NCBI GenBank assembly: GCA_026692665.1 | Contig: JAPLOF010000009.1 | Span: 1-64,000, forward strand | Direction of reading: 5' to 3' | From: Planctomycetota bacterium | GTDB lineage: Bacteria > Planctomycetota > UBA1135 > GCA-002686595 | Length of the DNA: 64,000 bases | Part shown: one piece after another, positions 46,904-56,479 of the stretch | Numbering within the stretch: position 1 is the first letter of the stretch | How the letters are laid out: the number at the start of each line of letters is the position of its first letter | Translations under genes and position numbers: made by a program | Notes under the pieces: generated by a model | Database searches by the model: none | Seen by the model: the letters and a program-made list of their open reading frames with translations, nothing else | Told to the model about the DNA's origin: nothing

Positions 46904-48621
46904 GCGTAGAGCCTAACCTCGAGCGGCGCGCGCAAAGGACGCGCGATCGCGACACGACCGAGCTCGCGCACGTCCGAGGCCTGGATCGCGAGGAGCCAGT
47001 CCCGATATCCAGCAACGAACGCGCGCTCGCGCCGCTCGCGCAGGTCGATCGGATCGGTCCACAAGATCACGTCGAAGCGACCCGCGTAGGCGCGCAGCTC
47101 CGATTCGTCGAGCGTGGGATCCACGCCGAAGTACGCGACGTCGAGCCGAGGCGGGTGCGCATCGAGGAACCAGGCCGGACCGCCGCCGCGCGCCAGGAGC
47201 CCAAGGTGCAGAGCCGCCGGCGAGATCTCGGAGGACATTCCGATCCACCCGACGCGCTCCCCCGCTCGGACCTCCCGCGCGACGAGGTCGAGGAGCGCGT
47301 CGTGCTCCACGCGCTCGAGCCCCCCGGTCGGCAGACGGCGGCCGGGACCCAGCCGCACGCGGTCCTCGAGCACGCCGAGGACGTAACCGCGCGCAGGATC
47401 CTCGGCAGGCAGCCGTTCGAGCGCGTCCGCGAGCCATCCGCCGTCGCGACCGGGCGCGAGGAGCGACGCCAGCGCCAGGATCCCGATGGTCGCCGTGCGC
47501 GCAGGACCTTCGCGCGGGAGCAGGAGCGCGAGACCCAGCCCGGCCAGCGCGAAGAGCGGCACGAGACCCGGGATCAGGAAGCGGTCGAGGAAGAACGGAT
47601 GCACGAGCGGCGCGCCGAGGAGCAGCCCCGCCGCGAGGACGAGCACGCGCACCGCCGGGACTCGCGCGGAGCGCAGCGCGGCGAATGCCAGCACGACCAC
47701 GAGGACAGTGAGCCGCACCGTGGCCCCGATCCCGGTCGCCGCGAAGAGGATGCGCTCCGCGGCCGTCGCCGGCGTCGCGCCCAGGTTCCCGGCCAGGAAC
47801 CCCGCGAACGCCGCGCGGTGCTCGCGCGCGAGGTCGAGTCCGCCCGGCAATGGAAGCACGAACCACCACAGACACGCCGCGAGCGGCGCCGCGACGAGCC
47901 AGCGCGCGCGCAAGAGGAACTCGCGCGAGCGGCCCGCCTTGCGCGCGGCGACGAGCTCGAACACCCAGTCGATGGCCAGCGCGGCTCCGAGCAGGAGTCC
48001 GTAGTTCCACTTCGTGAACAGGGCGACCGCGACGGCAATGCCAGCGACGAGTTCGCGCTGCGCGCGGGGTCCGTCCGCGCGCCGCATCCAGGCCCACAGC
48101 GCGAAGCCCGTGGCGAGCGCGCTCGGGACCTCGAGGAACAGCGTCCCCGAGAACGACGCCGCCAGCGGGCACAGCATCCCGAGCGCGAGCGCCGCCCAGG
48201 GCGCCGTGCGCGGATCGACGCGCCCGCTCGCCCGTGCCGCGCGGTGCGTCACGGCGAAGGCGAAGAAGAGCCCCACAGCCCAGGCTAGGCTCGTGAGTCC
48301 GCGCGCGAGGAGCTCGCTGACGCCGGCCGGGACCTGAGCCAACCCGAGCACCGCGGGCCACGCCGGCGGGTACTGCGCGCACCCGAGCAGCGAGTGGGCC
48401 GCGGTGCCGAGCTCGCCCGCACGCAGCGCCAGCGCGACGCGCGCCGCCGGCAGCTCGGCGTGCATGGACTCGTCCCAGCCCAGCGCGGGCGAGGACGGCA
48501 CGGTCGCCGCGAGCCAGACCCCGAACACGAGGCAGGCGAGGGCCGAGAGGAGGGTGTCGCGACGGCTCAACGCGCAGAGCCTACCGGGCGATGCGGGGGT
48601 CTGGCTCCACTCGGCCGTCAT
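46885..48621 (-). CDS. GT-C-like multipass membrane protein (possible glycosyltransferase)
   Basis: About 578 aa from the ATG at 48621; a TTG at 48570 or an ATG at 48669 are alternatives, as no start has a clear ribosome site. About ten to twelve hydrophobic segments in the first 400 residues and a soluble C-terminal domain of about 160. After TM1 comes WDESMHAELPAARVAL, which resembles the catalytic acidic motif of GT39/ArnT-type GT-C enzymes that use polyprenyl-phosphate sugars. Family membership is a guess from topology and that motif. Its end overlaps mutS2 by 19 nt. Confidence 0.6.
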   Translation of the reverse strand: MTAEWSQTPASPGRLCALSRRDTLLSALACLVFGVWLAATVPSSPALGWDESMHAELPAARVALALRAGELGTAAHSLLGCAQYPPAWPAVLGLAQVPAGVSELLARGLTSLAWAVGLFFAFAVTHRAARASGRVDPRTAPWAALALGMLCPLAASFSGTLFLEVPSALATGFALWAWMRRADGPRAQRELVAGIAVAVALFTKWNYGLLLGAALAIDWVFELVAARKAGRSREFLLRARWLVAAPLAACLWWFVLPLPGGLDLAREHRAAFAGFLAGNLGATPATAAERILFAATGIGATVRLTVLVVVLAFAALRSARVPAVRVLVLAAGLLLGAPLVHPFFLDRFLIPGLVPLFALAGLGLALLLPREGPARTATIGILALASLLAPGRDGGWLADALERLPAEDPARGYVLGVLEDRVRLGPGRRLPTGGLERVEHDALLDLVAREVRAGERVGWIGMSSEISPAALHLGLLARGGGPAWFLDAHPPRLDVAYFGVDPTLDESELRAYAGRFDVILWTDPIDLRERRERAFVAGYRDWLLAIQASDVRELGRVAIARPLRAPLEVRLYACRRVP

Positions 48622-48727
48622 CGCGAGCGGAGTCCAGCACCCTTCCGCCTCCTCCTCGCCCTCATCCACGGCCCGCCGTTCGAACTCGAGGAGGCCGCCG
48701 CGCCGAGCCCGGCTCCGTGCCTCCCGC

Positions 48728-49117
48728 CTACCGGGCCGACCAGGTCGACGTCATCCACCAGCAGCCTCCGGTCCACAGCGTCGACAGCACCAGGAACCAC
48801 GACCAGGGCATCGTGCCCACGTCGTGGCGCGCGATCACGAAGTACGGCACGAGGAGCACGCCGAAAGCGACGAACGGGACCGTCCAGTCGGGGAGCCATG
48901 CCAGCACACAGAAGCACAGGGAGAACGGACCTGTGAGGGTGAGGAGCGCCCCCATGAAGACCTCGAAACGGTCCTGGTTCTCCCACCCGAGCGCGCGGAC
49001 CATCGACATCACCACGTAGACGAGTACCGGCACGTACGCGGCGATGCAGGACGCTCGGTGTCGGGGAGAAAGGGGCAGGAGCGCGGCCGCCCCCTTCCAT
49101 CTTCCCTCCGAGTTCAC
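48728..49117 (-). CDS. Small four-helix membrane protein, function unknown
   Basis: 129 aa from the GTG at 49117; the frame is open upstream but Arg-rich and unlikely coding. Four hydrophobic segments (about 22-40, 52-75, 83-100, 108-124), Trp-rich, with charged loops ALGWENQDRFE and IARHDVGTMPW. I do not recognise the family. Short GAGCC-GGCTC palindrome lies just past the stop (48705-48715). Not obviously linked to its neighbours. Confidence 0.55.
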   Translation of the reverse strand: MNSEGRWKGAAALLPLSPRHRASCIAAYVPVLVYVVMSMVRALGWENQDRFEVFMGALLTLTGPFSLCFCVLAWLPDWTVPFVAFGVLLVPYFVIARHDVGTMPWSWFLVLSTLWTGGCWWMTSTWSAR

Positions 49118-49249
49118 GGACGCTCTTCTACCACCGCGTGCACAGGCGCCGCAGCGGCCTCTCGGCGCCGGCTTCCGGCAGCGCGGTCCCGGGCTCCACC
49201 CGGTCGTCCAGACCTGCGGAGCTGAACGCGACTCCACACGGAAGCGTGC

Positions 49250-50359
49250 CTAGCGAGCCCCCGGCTCGACCTTGCCGCCCGAGAGCCGCAGCAAGAGCCT
49301 TCGACTCTCGATGTCGTAGACCTCGATCCCCGCGCAGGTCGGCACGAAGCCCGAGCGCCCGTCGGGAAGGAGTTCGAGCGTCCCTGTCCCGAGCGTCGGG
49401 ACATCGAGGAACCTCGCCAGCGGCTTTCCGCTCCGCGACTCGAACACTCGGCCATGGAGATTCGTCAGCACGCGCGCTCCATCGGAGGAGTAGCGAGCCT
49501 GGAGCGGATGCCCATTCCCGCCGCCGTTATCGAAGCGCCACAGTTCCTTCCCGGTAGCGACCTCCCACTCGCGGACCTGCCACCAGTCGTTCCCCGTGTC
49601 GACCAGGCGGGTCCCGTCCGGGCTGAAGTCGATCGTGGTGATCTCCAGGAAGCCGGCGATGGTGAGGTCGGCGTGCGACAACCGCTGCTCCACCGAACCG
49701 TCCGAGAGTCTCAGGAGGAAGGTCTGCGCCGCGCTCGTGCCCGCGGCGAGGCGCTTCGTGCTCGGGTCGAACGCCAGTGCGGTCAGGTAGCACGGCGCGG
49801 ATCGGTCGGCGGCAGTCCAGGGGATCTGGAGCCGCTGCAGGACGTGCAAGCCGCGGTCGAAGATCTGGATGAGTCCGTTCGAGCCGCCCAGGGCGAAGCG
49901 CGCCCCGTCCGACGACCACGCTCCACACACGACCATCGTCTCGTCCCCGACCGTCAAGGAAGCGGGGGCGTCCCAGCCCGCGCTCGCGAACAGCCAAGCC
50001 GTCCGGGCGAAGCCGGTGACGAGAAGCTCGGCCCCATCCGGCGACCAGGCGAACTCGTGACCGAAGCTCCGGTCGTCGGGCCAGCAGTCGCGCAAGCCGG
50101 CGGTGTGCTCGCCGGTGACGGCCATCCTCGAGAGCAGGCCACTGCGGGTGATCATGGCGACGCTCTGACCACCGGGTTGAACCGCGAGTTCGTCCAACTC
50201 CTCGCGCGTCGAGGAGGAAGCCACCACGGTCCCGCGCTCGTAGTCGAGCACGTGCATCTCGCCAGGCGGACGTGGGACTGCGATCAGGGAACTCCAAGGA
50301 CGCGTCCGGGGCATGTGCCAATCGCGCTCATCTCCGCGAGGCACGGGGTGCGCGAGCAA
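49250..50359 (-). CDS. WD40/beta-propeller-like protein
   Basis: About 369 aa with repeated beta-propeller blades: FAWSPDGAELLVTG, GAWSSDGARFALGGSNGLIQIFD, ALAFDPSTKRLAAG, TIDFSPDGTRLVDTG, ARYSSDGARVLTN. Likely protein-protein or extracytoplasmic binding; partner unknown. Start uncertain: the frame continues upstream into a signal-peptide-like stretch (DLILALASPLLLAHP), but no ATG, GTG or TTG precedes it before a stop, so either the TTG at 50359 or the ATG at 50314 is used, or the true start is lost. A CGAGCC/GGCTCG stem overlaps the stop. Confidence 0.7.
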   Translation of the reverse strand: MLAHPVPRGDERDWHMPRTRPWSSLIAVPRPPGEMHVLDYERGTVVASSSTREELDELAVQPGGQSVAMITRSGLLSRMAVTGEHTAGLRDCWPDDRSFGHEFAWSPDGAELLVTGFARTAWLFASAGWDAPASLTVGDETMVVCGAWSSDGARFALGGSNGLIQIFDRGLHVLQRLQIPWTAADRSAPCYLTALAFDPSTKRLAAGTSAAQTFLLRLSDGSVEQRLSHADLTIAGFLEITTIDFSPDGTRLVDTGNDWWQVREWEVATGKELWRFDNGGGNGHPLQARYSSDGARVLTNLHGRVFESRSGKPLARFLDVPTLGTGTLELLPDGRSGFVPTCAGIEVYDIESRRLLLRLSGGKVEPGAR

Positions 50360-50539
50360 GAGCGGGGAGGCGAGAGCGAGAATGAGATCGACTCGTGCAG
50401 AGGATGAGACGCCAGAGCCCGCTCCTTGGCCGACGCGGGGTCACCAGGATCACCGCCGGGCGTCGCGGGAACTGCGCAGGATTCCCAAAGAACCGCAGAC
50501 AGATACGGGGGTACCGAGCCAGGCTCCGCGCCGCCGTTC

Positions 50540-50758
50540 TCAGGCCCGCTCCCACTCCTTGCGCGAGATCCCGGCCTGGCGCAGCAGGACCCCGAGGAGC
50601 TTGGGCCCGATGTCCTTGCCGTGCGGATTCGGGATCGTGAGGACCAGCCCACCGCGCTGCATGTACTCGTGTCTGCCTCCGGAGTACGGCCCAGAGAAGC
50701 CGAGGCGGCGCAACGCGCTGATGAGGTCGCGTCGGCGGATCGGGCCGAACGGCGGCAT
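50540..50758 (-). CDS. hicA: HicA-family toxin (mRNA interferase)
   Basis: 72 aa from the ATG at 50758. dsRBD-like HicA fold: RRRDLISALRRLGF, GGRHEYMQRGGLVLTIPNPHGKDI with the catalytic His in the GGxH segment, and LLGVLLRQAGIS. Cleaves mRNA when free. Its ATG shares one base with the hicB stop (TGATG), placing antitoxin first. Short GAGCC-A-GGCTC palindrome lies just past the stop (50516-50526). Confidence 0.9.
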   Translation of the reverse strand: MPPFGPIRRRDLISALRRLGFSGPYSGGRHEYMQRGGLVLTIPNPHGKDIGPKLLGVLLRQAGISRKEWERA

Positions 50759-50997
50759 CAGCCCGCCCGCCGCACCTTGATCGCCACGCCCCCGAGTTTC
50801 GGGACGACGAGCCCGCGCGCGACGCGGACGAGGATCCACTCCTCGACGACCTCAGCAAGTTCGCGGCGGCACTCCTCGACACCGCGGCCGATCGCGACGA
50901 CACCCCGCAGGCCGGGGACCGTCGCGCAGTACGAGCCGTCCTCGAGCACCTCGTAATGGGCGCGAGCGAGCGCCATGTCGATGTAGGCCGTGATCAT
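50758..50997 (-). CDS. hicB: HicB-family antitoxin
   Basis: 79 aa from the ATG at 50997 with AAGG about nine nt upstream. The partially degraded RNase H-like HicB fold: VLEDGSYCATVPGLRGVVAIGRG and ECRRELAEVVEEWILVRVARG. No C-terminal DNA-binding helix is visible, so autoregulation may need a separate element. TAGGAT about 16 nt upstream could be a -10. Pairs with hicA. Confidence 0.9.
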   Translation of the reverse strand: MITAYIDMALARAHYEVLEDGSYCATVPGLRGVVAIGRGVEECRRELAEVVEEWILVRVARGLVVPKLGGVAIKVRRAG

Positions 50998-51290
50998 GCT
51001 GGCGCCTTGGATCCTAGCACGGGCCACTTCCCACCACAGGTTGACGGGGCCAGGCGGGCCCACACCCTGCGCGTCGGGATCTTCGGGCAAACCCACGCCC
51101 GACTCGCGGGCCCTAGCGACGTGCGCCAGGGGATGCACCGGGGGTGCAGTTCCCCTCTCGAGCCATCCCCGCTCGCCGGAAGGGACGGGCGAGCAGCCCC
51201 TCCCGCGAGGTCGGGTCGGGCGACCGAGGTGCCCCGCGAGAGCCGCCTCGCGCCTTCCGGCTCCCACGCCGCGCAGCGTACGCTACGGGC

Positions 51291-52493
51291 ATGGCCGACA
51301 TCGACCCGCGCAAGACCCGCTTCGAGACCCGTGCCATCCACGCCGGGCAGGAACCCGACCCCCGGAACGGCGCCGTCATGACGCCGGTCTACCTGACGAG
51401 CACGTACAAGCAGGACGCGCCGGCGGTGCCGCGCGAAGGGTACGAGTACTCGCGCACGAGCAATCCGACGCGCACGGCGCTCCAGGAGAACCTCGCGAGC
51501 CTCGAGAACGGCGCGTGGGCGCTCGGCTTCGCTTCCGGCCTCGCGGCGACGAACGCACTGATGGATCGACTCGTGCCGGGCGACCACGTCGTCGCGGGCA
51601 ACGACCTGTACGGCGGCACGTACCGCATCTTCTCCAAGGTGTTCGAGCGCTACGGGATCAAGTTCAGCTACGTCGACACGAGCGTTCCGTCGGCGGTCGA
51701 GCGCGCGATCCTGCCCGAGACGAAGTACGTCTACCTCGAGACGCCGACGAATCCGCTGCTGCGCATCACGGACATCGCGGCCGTGACGAAGATCGCGCAC
51801 GCGAAGCAGAAGCTCGTGATCGTGGACAACACGTTCGCGACGCCGTACCTGCAGCGGCCGCTCGAGCTGGGCGCGGACGTCGTGCTGCACTCGCTGACGA
51901 AGTACCTCGGCGGGCACAGCGACGTCGTCGCGGGCGCGCTGATCGGCAAGGACGAGACGCTGCGCAAGGAGCTGGCCTTCTTCCAGAACGCGGTCGGTGG
52001 CACGCCCGGTCCGTTCGACATGTTCCTCGTCATGCGCGGCACGAAGACGCTCGCCGTGCGCATGGACCGTCACTGCGAGAACGCCATGAAGCTCGCGCTG
52101 TGGCTCGAGAAGCAGCCGGGCGTCGCGCGCGTCGTCTATCCGGGACTCGCGTCGCATCCGCAGCACGAGCTCGCCAAGCGCCAGATGAAGGGTTTCGGCG
52201 GGATGCTGTGCTTCGAGCTCGCCGGCGACGTCGCCGCCGCGAACGCGTTCGCGTCCTCGACGAAGATCTTCACGCTGGCCGAATCGCTGGGCGGCGTCGA
52301 GTCGCTGGTCGAGGTGCCCGCATCGATGACGCACGCCTCGATCCCGGCCGAGGTGCGCCGCGCGCAGGGTCTCGCGGACGGGCTCGTGCGCCTGTCGGTC
52401 GGGATCGAGCACGTCGACGACCTGATCGCCGACTGCGCGCAGGCGCTCGAGATCGCGCTGAAGCCGGCCCGCAAGCCGGCGGCGGCGCGCTGA
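51291..52493 (+). CDS. Cystathionine gamma-synthase/lyase family PLP enzyme
   Basis: 400 aa from the ATG at 51291. Cys/Met metabolism fold-type I enzyme: TRAIHAGQEPDP, YEYSRTSNPTRTALQ, FASGLAAT, YGGTYRIF, LETPTNPLL, VDNTFATPYLQRPLELGAD, the PLP lysine in HSLTKYLGGHSD, and SLGGVESLVEVPASMTHASI with RLSVGIEH. Could be cystathionine gamma-synthase, gamma-lyase or beta-lyase; the sequence does not decide. Single gene, divergent from hicBA across a 293-bp gap without a convincing promoter. Confidence 0.9.
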   Translation: MADIDPRKTRFETRAIHAGQEPDPRNGAVMTPVYLTSTYKQDAPAVPREGYEYSRTSNPTRTALQENLASLENGAWALGFASGLAATNALMDRLVPGDHVVAGNDLYGGTYRIFSKVFERYGIKFSYVDTSVPSAVERAILPETKYVYLETPTNPLLRITDIAAVTKIAHAKQKLVIVDNTFATPYLQRPLELGADVVLHSLTKYLGGHSDVVAGALIGKDETLRKELAFFQNAVGGTPGPFDMFLVMRGTKTLAVRMDRHCENAMKLALWLEKQPGVARVVYPGLASHPQHELAKRQMKGFGGMLCFELAGDVAAANAFASSTKIFTLAESLGGVESLVEVPASMTHASIPAEVRRAQGLADGLVRLSVGIEHVDDLIADCAQALEIALKPARKPAAAR

Positions 52494-52585
52494 ATCCCGC
52501 TCCAGGCGCAGCGGATGATCTGCTCGAATCGGGAAGATCATCGACCTCGGCGGCTCCGTCCGTGACGCGGATGGAGCCTCCCGGG

Positions 52586-53008
52586 TCAGAACGGCGAGTT
52601 GCTCGGCGGCGGCTTGCGCGGCGGAGGCGGGGGCGGCGGGGTCACGACGCGGGCGGCCGGCTTCACCGGCTCCGGGATCTTCGACTTCGCCTGCGGGCGC
52701 TGCTTGGGCTCGTCCTCGCAGACCTTCTCGCGCATCGTGCGGCCGACCTTGAACTTGACCACCCGCTTGCTGGGCACGGTCACCTTCTCCAGCGTGCGCG
52801 GGTTCTGGGCCACGCGCGCCGCGCGCTCACGCACCTCGAACACGCCGAACTCGCGGAACTCCAGGCGGTTGCCGTGGGCGAGTTCGTCGATGATCTCGTC
52901 CAGGAACTTCTGGAGGATGTCCTTCACCACCACCTTCGTCTGACCGGTCTGGTCCGAGATGCGGTTGACGAGTTCCTTCTTGGTGATGGTCTGCGGCTCG
53001 GACGTCAT
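52586..53008 (-). CDS. HU/IHF-family DNA-binding protein with Pro-rich tail
   Basis: 140 aa from the ATG at 53008. HU domain about 8-100: TKKELVNRISDQTGQTK, EFREFGVFEVRERAARVAQNPRT (with the DNA-intercalating Pro of the NPRT arm) and VVKFKVGRTMREKV. About 40 extra C-terminal residues are Lys/Pro-rich (PPPPPPPRKPPP), absent from standard HU. Follows dtd by 73 nt. Confidence 0.92.
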   Translation of the reverse strand: MTSEPQTITKKELVNRISDQTGQTKVVVKDILQKFLDEIIDELAHGNRLEFREFGVFEVRERAARVAQNPRTLEKVTVPSKRVVKFKVGRTMREKVCEDEPKQRPQAKSKIPEPVKPAARVVTPPPPPPPRKPPPSNSPF

Positions 53009-53081
53009 GGCCTCTCGGGCTCCGCCGCCGGGGTCGGGCTGCGCGGCGGGCGCGGGATTGTCGGACTGAGGCAACCTACCG

Positions 53082-53567
53082 TCAAGCAACCACTTGGGAC
53101 GCCCCCCCGCCGGCGCCGGGGGCCTCTGGGAGGTCCTCCAGGGCGAAGGTGGCCGGGCCGTCGTTCACCAACTCGACCCGCATGGAGGCTCCGAATCGGC
53201 CGCTCTGGGTGCGCACGCCGAGGCGCTCGAGGGCCTGCCGGAAGGCCTCCACCAGGGTCTCCCCGACGTCCGCAGGAGCCGCGAGGTCGAAGGAAGGGCG
53301 CCGTCCTTTCCGTCCGTCGGCGGCCAGCGTGAACTGGCTGACCACGAGAATCGGCAGTCCGAGATCCAGGGCGGACACGTTCATGCGTCCGGCCTCGTCC
53401 TGGAAAACGCGGTAGCGCGCCACGCGCTCCGCCAGCCGCTCCGCTTCGCGCGGACCGTCCCCGCGCAGCGCGCAGACGAAGGCCAGGAGCCCGGGACCGA
53501 TCTCCCCCACGACCGATCCCTCGACGAGGACGCGCGCGCTCGCCACGCGCTGCACGAGCACTCTCAT
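53082..53567 (-). CDS. dtd: D-aminoacyl-tRNA deacylase
   Basis: 161 aa. Removes D-amino acids (and glycine) from tRNA. Diagnostic motifs SQFTLAAD (with Ser-Gln and Thr) and the C-terminal [19 protein letters not shown], where E. coli has NDGPVTF. Starts at 53567, overlapping the upstream lipoprotein stop by 4 nt (ATGA). With trpS farther upstream, this operon concentrates tRNA charging and proofreading. Confidence 0.95.
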   Translation of the reverse strand: MRVLVQRVASARVLVEGSVVGEIGPGLLAFVCALRGDGPREAERLAERVARYRVFQDEAGRMNVSALDLGLPILVVSQFTLAADGRKGRRPSFDLAAPADVGETLVEAFRQALERLGVRTQSGRFGASMRVELVNDGPATFALEDLPEAPGAGGGASQVVA

Positions 53568-54628
53568 CGCGGACTCTGTGCCGGCGCCTCCGCGGCGGCG
53601 TCGATGCGCTCGATGCGCACGCGCGCGCGCAGGGTCTCGAACGCGCTCGAGAACTCGTCGCTCTGCGCGGCCAGTTCGCGGACGACCGACCACGCGGCCC
53701 GCGCGCGGAACGGATCGCGCTCGTGGTCGTCGAAGAGCAGGGCCTCCTGGACCGCGGGCAGGACCTGTCGCGGCGCGAGTGCCCGCGCGTCCTCGACGTG
53801 GCGGCGCGCCGCCTGGAGGTCTCCGCGCTCCTGGGCCACGCAGGCGCGCGCGGCGGAATAGCGCCAGGCCTCGACGTACTGCGGATCGAGCGCGTCGAGC
53901 TGGTCCTCGGCGTCCCCCGGGTCCTCGGCCCCGAGCGAGAGCAGCGCGAGGTCGAGCCGCGCCTCGGCCAGGTCCGTCGGCAGGACGCGCGGATCCTCCG
54001 CCGCCCGGGCGACCCAACCGGCGAGCCGCATGCGCGCGGCCTCGCTCAATCCGTCGCGCGCGAGCATCCGCACCTCGAGGCGCCGCGAGGGCAGGTGACC
54101 GGGATCGGCGGCCAGCGCGCGCTCGAGCGCGAGGCGGGCTTCGTCCAGGCGTCCGTCGCGCGCCGCCAGGAACGCGCGTGCATGGTGGACCCAGACGCAG
54201 TCGGGGTCGCGGACCTCCGCGCGCGCGATCCAGATCTCGGCCGCGATCGGATCCGCCTGGGCGCGCGCAGCCAGGATGTCGCCCGCGACTCCGGGGTGGA
54301 GAGCGGTGTGCTCCTCGCTGCGCCGGCGGAGCGTGTCCGGATCCGAGAGCTCGGCCTCGCATTCCTGCCACCAGATCCCGAACGGGACGGTGCCGGGTGC
54401 CGCCTCCATCAGGCGTTCGAAGCCCGCTCGCGCCTGGGCGGTGTCCCCGGCGAGGAATCGCACGCGCGCGGCGCGGAATTCGGCCGCCAGACCCGCGGGG
54501 ATCTGGTCGTAGGTGCTCGTGCCCTCGGGCACCGGGATCACCGTCGTGATCGTGCATCCGGCGCCCAGCGCGCACACCGCGGCGAGCACCGCGCGCCGGG
54601 CCGTGATCGAGCGCGATCCGCGGCGCAT
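53564..54628 (-). CDS. TPR-like lipoprotein
   Basis: 354 aa. N-terminal lipoprotein signal: basic [12 protein letters not shown], hydrophobic core, lipobox LGAGC (Cys25). The mature part is Ala-rich helical repeats of tetratricopeptide character ([56 protein letters not shown]). Probably envelope-anchored scaffold. Function unknown; coupled to dtd and preceded by another envelope protein 2 nt away. Confidence 0.75.
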   Translation of the reverse strand: MRRGSRSITARRAVLAAVCALGAGCTITTVIPVPEGTSTYDQIPAGLAAEFRAARVRFLAGDTAQARAGFERLMEAAPGTVPFGIWWQECEAELSDPDTLRRRSEEHTALHPGVAGDILAARAQADPIAAEIWIARAEVRDPDCVWVHHARAFLAARDGRLDEARLALERALAADPGHLPSRRLEVRMLARDGLSEAARMRLAGWVARAAEDPRVLPTDLAEARLDLALLSLGAEDPGDAEDQLDALDPQYVEAWRYSAARACVAQERGDLQAARRHVEDARALAPRQVLPAVQEALLFDDHERDPFRARAAWSVVRELAAQSDEFSSAFETLRARVRIERIDAAAEAPAQSPR

Positions 54629-54630
54629 GT

Positions 54631-55185
54631 TCACCGCGGGATCGGTCCTTCGATGCGCAGGCTCTGCGCGCGCGTCGTCTGGCCGTCGGTGCCGTCCTTC
54701 CAGAACACGTCGCCGGCGGCGATGACGAGCACGTCGACCGGCCCCGGCCGCTCCAGGATCACGAGACGCTTCAACGCCGAGATCGCGACCTGGTCGATCT
54801 GCGCGCGGATCTCGGCGCCGGCGGTGCGCACGGTGATCGTCTGCTGGAAGCCCGCGGGGATCGTCTGGACCTTCACTTCGTGGTTGCCCGCCTCGGGGCG
54901 CGTGACGATGTGCTCGAGCAGCGGAGCGGGTCCCTCGATGCGAATCTCGTCGGCGACCAGCACTCCCGCCGCGAGGAAACGCTTCGTCCAGGGCAGCGGC
55001 GCCGCTGCGGCGGGGTCCTTCGGCGGAGGCGCGGCGGGATCCGGCGGCGGAGCGAAGGCCGTGCTGGCCTTGGACTTCGCGCCGCTCGATCCGCAGCTGC
55101 TCGCGAGGACGACACCGGCCAGGGCGAGCACGACCGGGATCCCCACCGCACCCCACACGGGACCACTCCACCGCTTGCACGTCAT
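54631..55185 (-). CDS. Predicted exported/lipoprotein of unknown function
   Basis: 184 aa from the ATG at 55185, with GAGGAGG six nt upstream. An N-terminal hydrophobic segment ends in LASSC, a weak lipobox; a Pro-rich linker follows ([18 protein letters not shown]), then a beta-rich domain with two RIEGP-containing ends ([13 protein letters not shown] and [13 protein letters not shown]). I do not recognise it. In one operon with trpS, the TPR lipoprotein and dtd. Confidence 0.65.
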   Translation of the reverse strand: MTCKRWSGPVWGAVGIPVVLALAGVVLASSCGSSGAKSKASTAFAPPPDPAAPPPKDPAAAAPLPWTKRFLAAGVLVADEIRIEGPAPLLEHIVTRPEAGNHEVKVQTIPAGFQQTITVRTAGAEIRAQIDQVAISALKRLVILERPGPVDVLVIAAGDVFWKDGTDGQTTRAQSLRIEGPIPR

Positions 55186-55255
55186 CGAACGCCTCCTCGA
55201 ACCCGCCCGGACCGGACTTGCCGCGGGACGTTGTGCCACTCCGCGGGCTCGCGCG

Positions 55256-56239
55256 CTAGCGCAGCCCGCAGGCCCGGCGGGCGCGATCGAGGACCGCGAC
55301 GGCCCGGACCCGCGCGCGCTCGGCCCCGTGCGCCAGGATGCGATCGACCTCGGCCGGATCCGCGAGGAGCTCCTCGCGCCGGAGCCGCGCCGGTCCGAAG
55401 CGCGTCTCGATGGCCTCGGCCATGCGCTGCTTCAGGTGGCCGTACCCGGGAGCCCCCGGACCGCCGCGGCGCACGCGTTCCTTCCACTCGGCGAGCTCCG
55501 CCGGCTCCAGGAACAGCTCGAGGAAGCGGAACAGGAGCATTTTCTCGGGGTCCTTCGGCGTCTCGGGCGGCTCGCTGTCCGTCACGATGCGGTTCACGGC
55601 CTGGCGCAGCTTCTTGCCCGACTCGAAGACCCACAGGTCGTTCCCGTAGCTCTTGCTCATCTTCTCGCCGTCGAGCCCGGGCACCTTGGCCTGGAGCTCC
55701 TCGCGCGGCATGAGCGGCTCGGGGCGGCGGAAGACGGGCCCGAACGCGGCGTTGAAGGAAGCCGCCATGTCCTGGGCCATCTCGACGTGCTGGATCTGGT
55801 CCTTGCCGACCGGCACGAGGTCCGAGTCGTAGGCCAGGATGTCCGCCGCCATGAGCACGGGATAGGTGAACAGGCCGACGTTGGGCACCAGCCCCTTGGC
55901 GACCTTGTCCTTGTAGGAGTGCGCGCGCTCCAGGAGCCCCATGCCGGTGACGCAGGCGAGGAGCCAGGCGATCTCGAGCACCTCGGGCACGTCGCTCTGG
56001 CGGAAGAGCATCGCTCGATCGGCGTCGAGGCCCAGCGCCAGGTACGTCAGGGCGACGTCGCGCGACGCTTCCCGCAGCGCGGCCGGATCGCGCGAGGTGG
56101 TGAGCGCGTGGTAATCGGCGATGAAGTAGAGGCACGTGTCGGCACCCGCGGCCATCGCGACGTGCGGGCGGATCGCGCCGAAGTAGTTGCCGAGGTGCGG
56201 GCGGCCGCTGGGCTGGATGCCGGAGAGGACGGTCTTCAT
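55256..56239 (-). CDS. trpS: Tryptophanyl-tRNA synthetase
   Basis: 327 aa from the ATG at 56239. Class I synthetase with HIGH-like PSGRPHLGNYFGA near the N-terminus, FIADYHALT, and GEKMSKSYGN (KMSKS) at about residue 195. Normal length. Stop is TAG. It heads a minus-strand operon with two envelope proteins, dtd and HU; divergent from the Trp-rich lipoprotein across 240 bp. Confidence 0.97.
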   Translation of the reverse strand: MKTVLSGIQPSGRPHLGNYFGAIRPHVAMAAGADTCLYFIADYHALTTSRDPAALREASRDVALTYLALGLDADRAMLFRQSDVPEVLEIAWLLACVTGMGLLERAHSYKDKVAKGLVPNVGLFTYPVLMAADILAYDSDLVPVGKDQIQHVEMAQDMAASFNAAFGPVFRRPEPLMPREELQAKVPGLDGEKMSKSYGNDLWVFESGKKLRQAVNRIVTDSEPPETPKDPEKMLLFRFLELFLEPAELAEWKERVRRGGPGAPGYGHLKQRMAEAIETRFGPARLRREELLADPAEVDRILAHGAERARVRAVAVLDRARRACGLR

Positions 56240-56479
56240 GGCGCGGTTCCGAGCGCGCGAAACTACAAGCGCCGAACGCCGAAAGCGAGGTCGGCGCGCT
56301 TGCGGGGCGGGGCCCCGTTCGAGGATCCTCCCGGGGTGCAGTGCATGCGACTCCGGGCCGACGAGGATGCGGATCCGCCGGCGGATCGCACGGCGCGAAC
56401 GCGCCGGACCGGAACGCGGGGCCGCAGGCCGACGCGCATCGACCCGAGCGAACGGAAGCACGGCGACTTTGCCGGATGG

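Noticed and set aside
50998..51290. TTGACG in the hicB-metB gap as a promoter
   Set aside because: No acceptable -10 at 16-18 bp, so not called.
56240..56479. Divergent promoters of trpS and the Trp-rich lipoprotein
   Set aside because: The gap is GC-rich and no -35/-10 pair with proper spacing was convincing on either strand.
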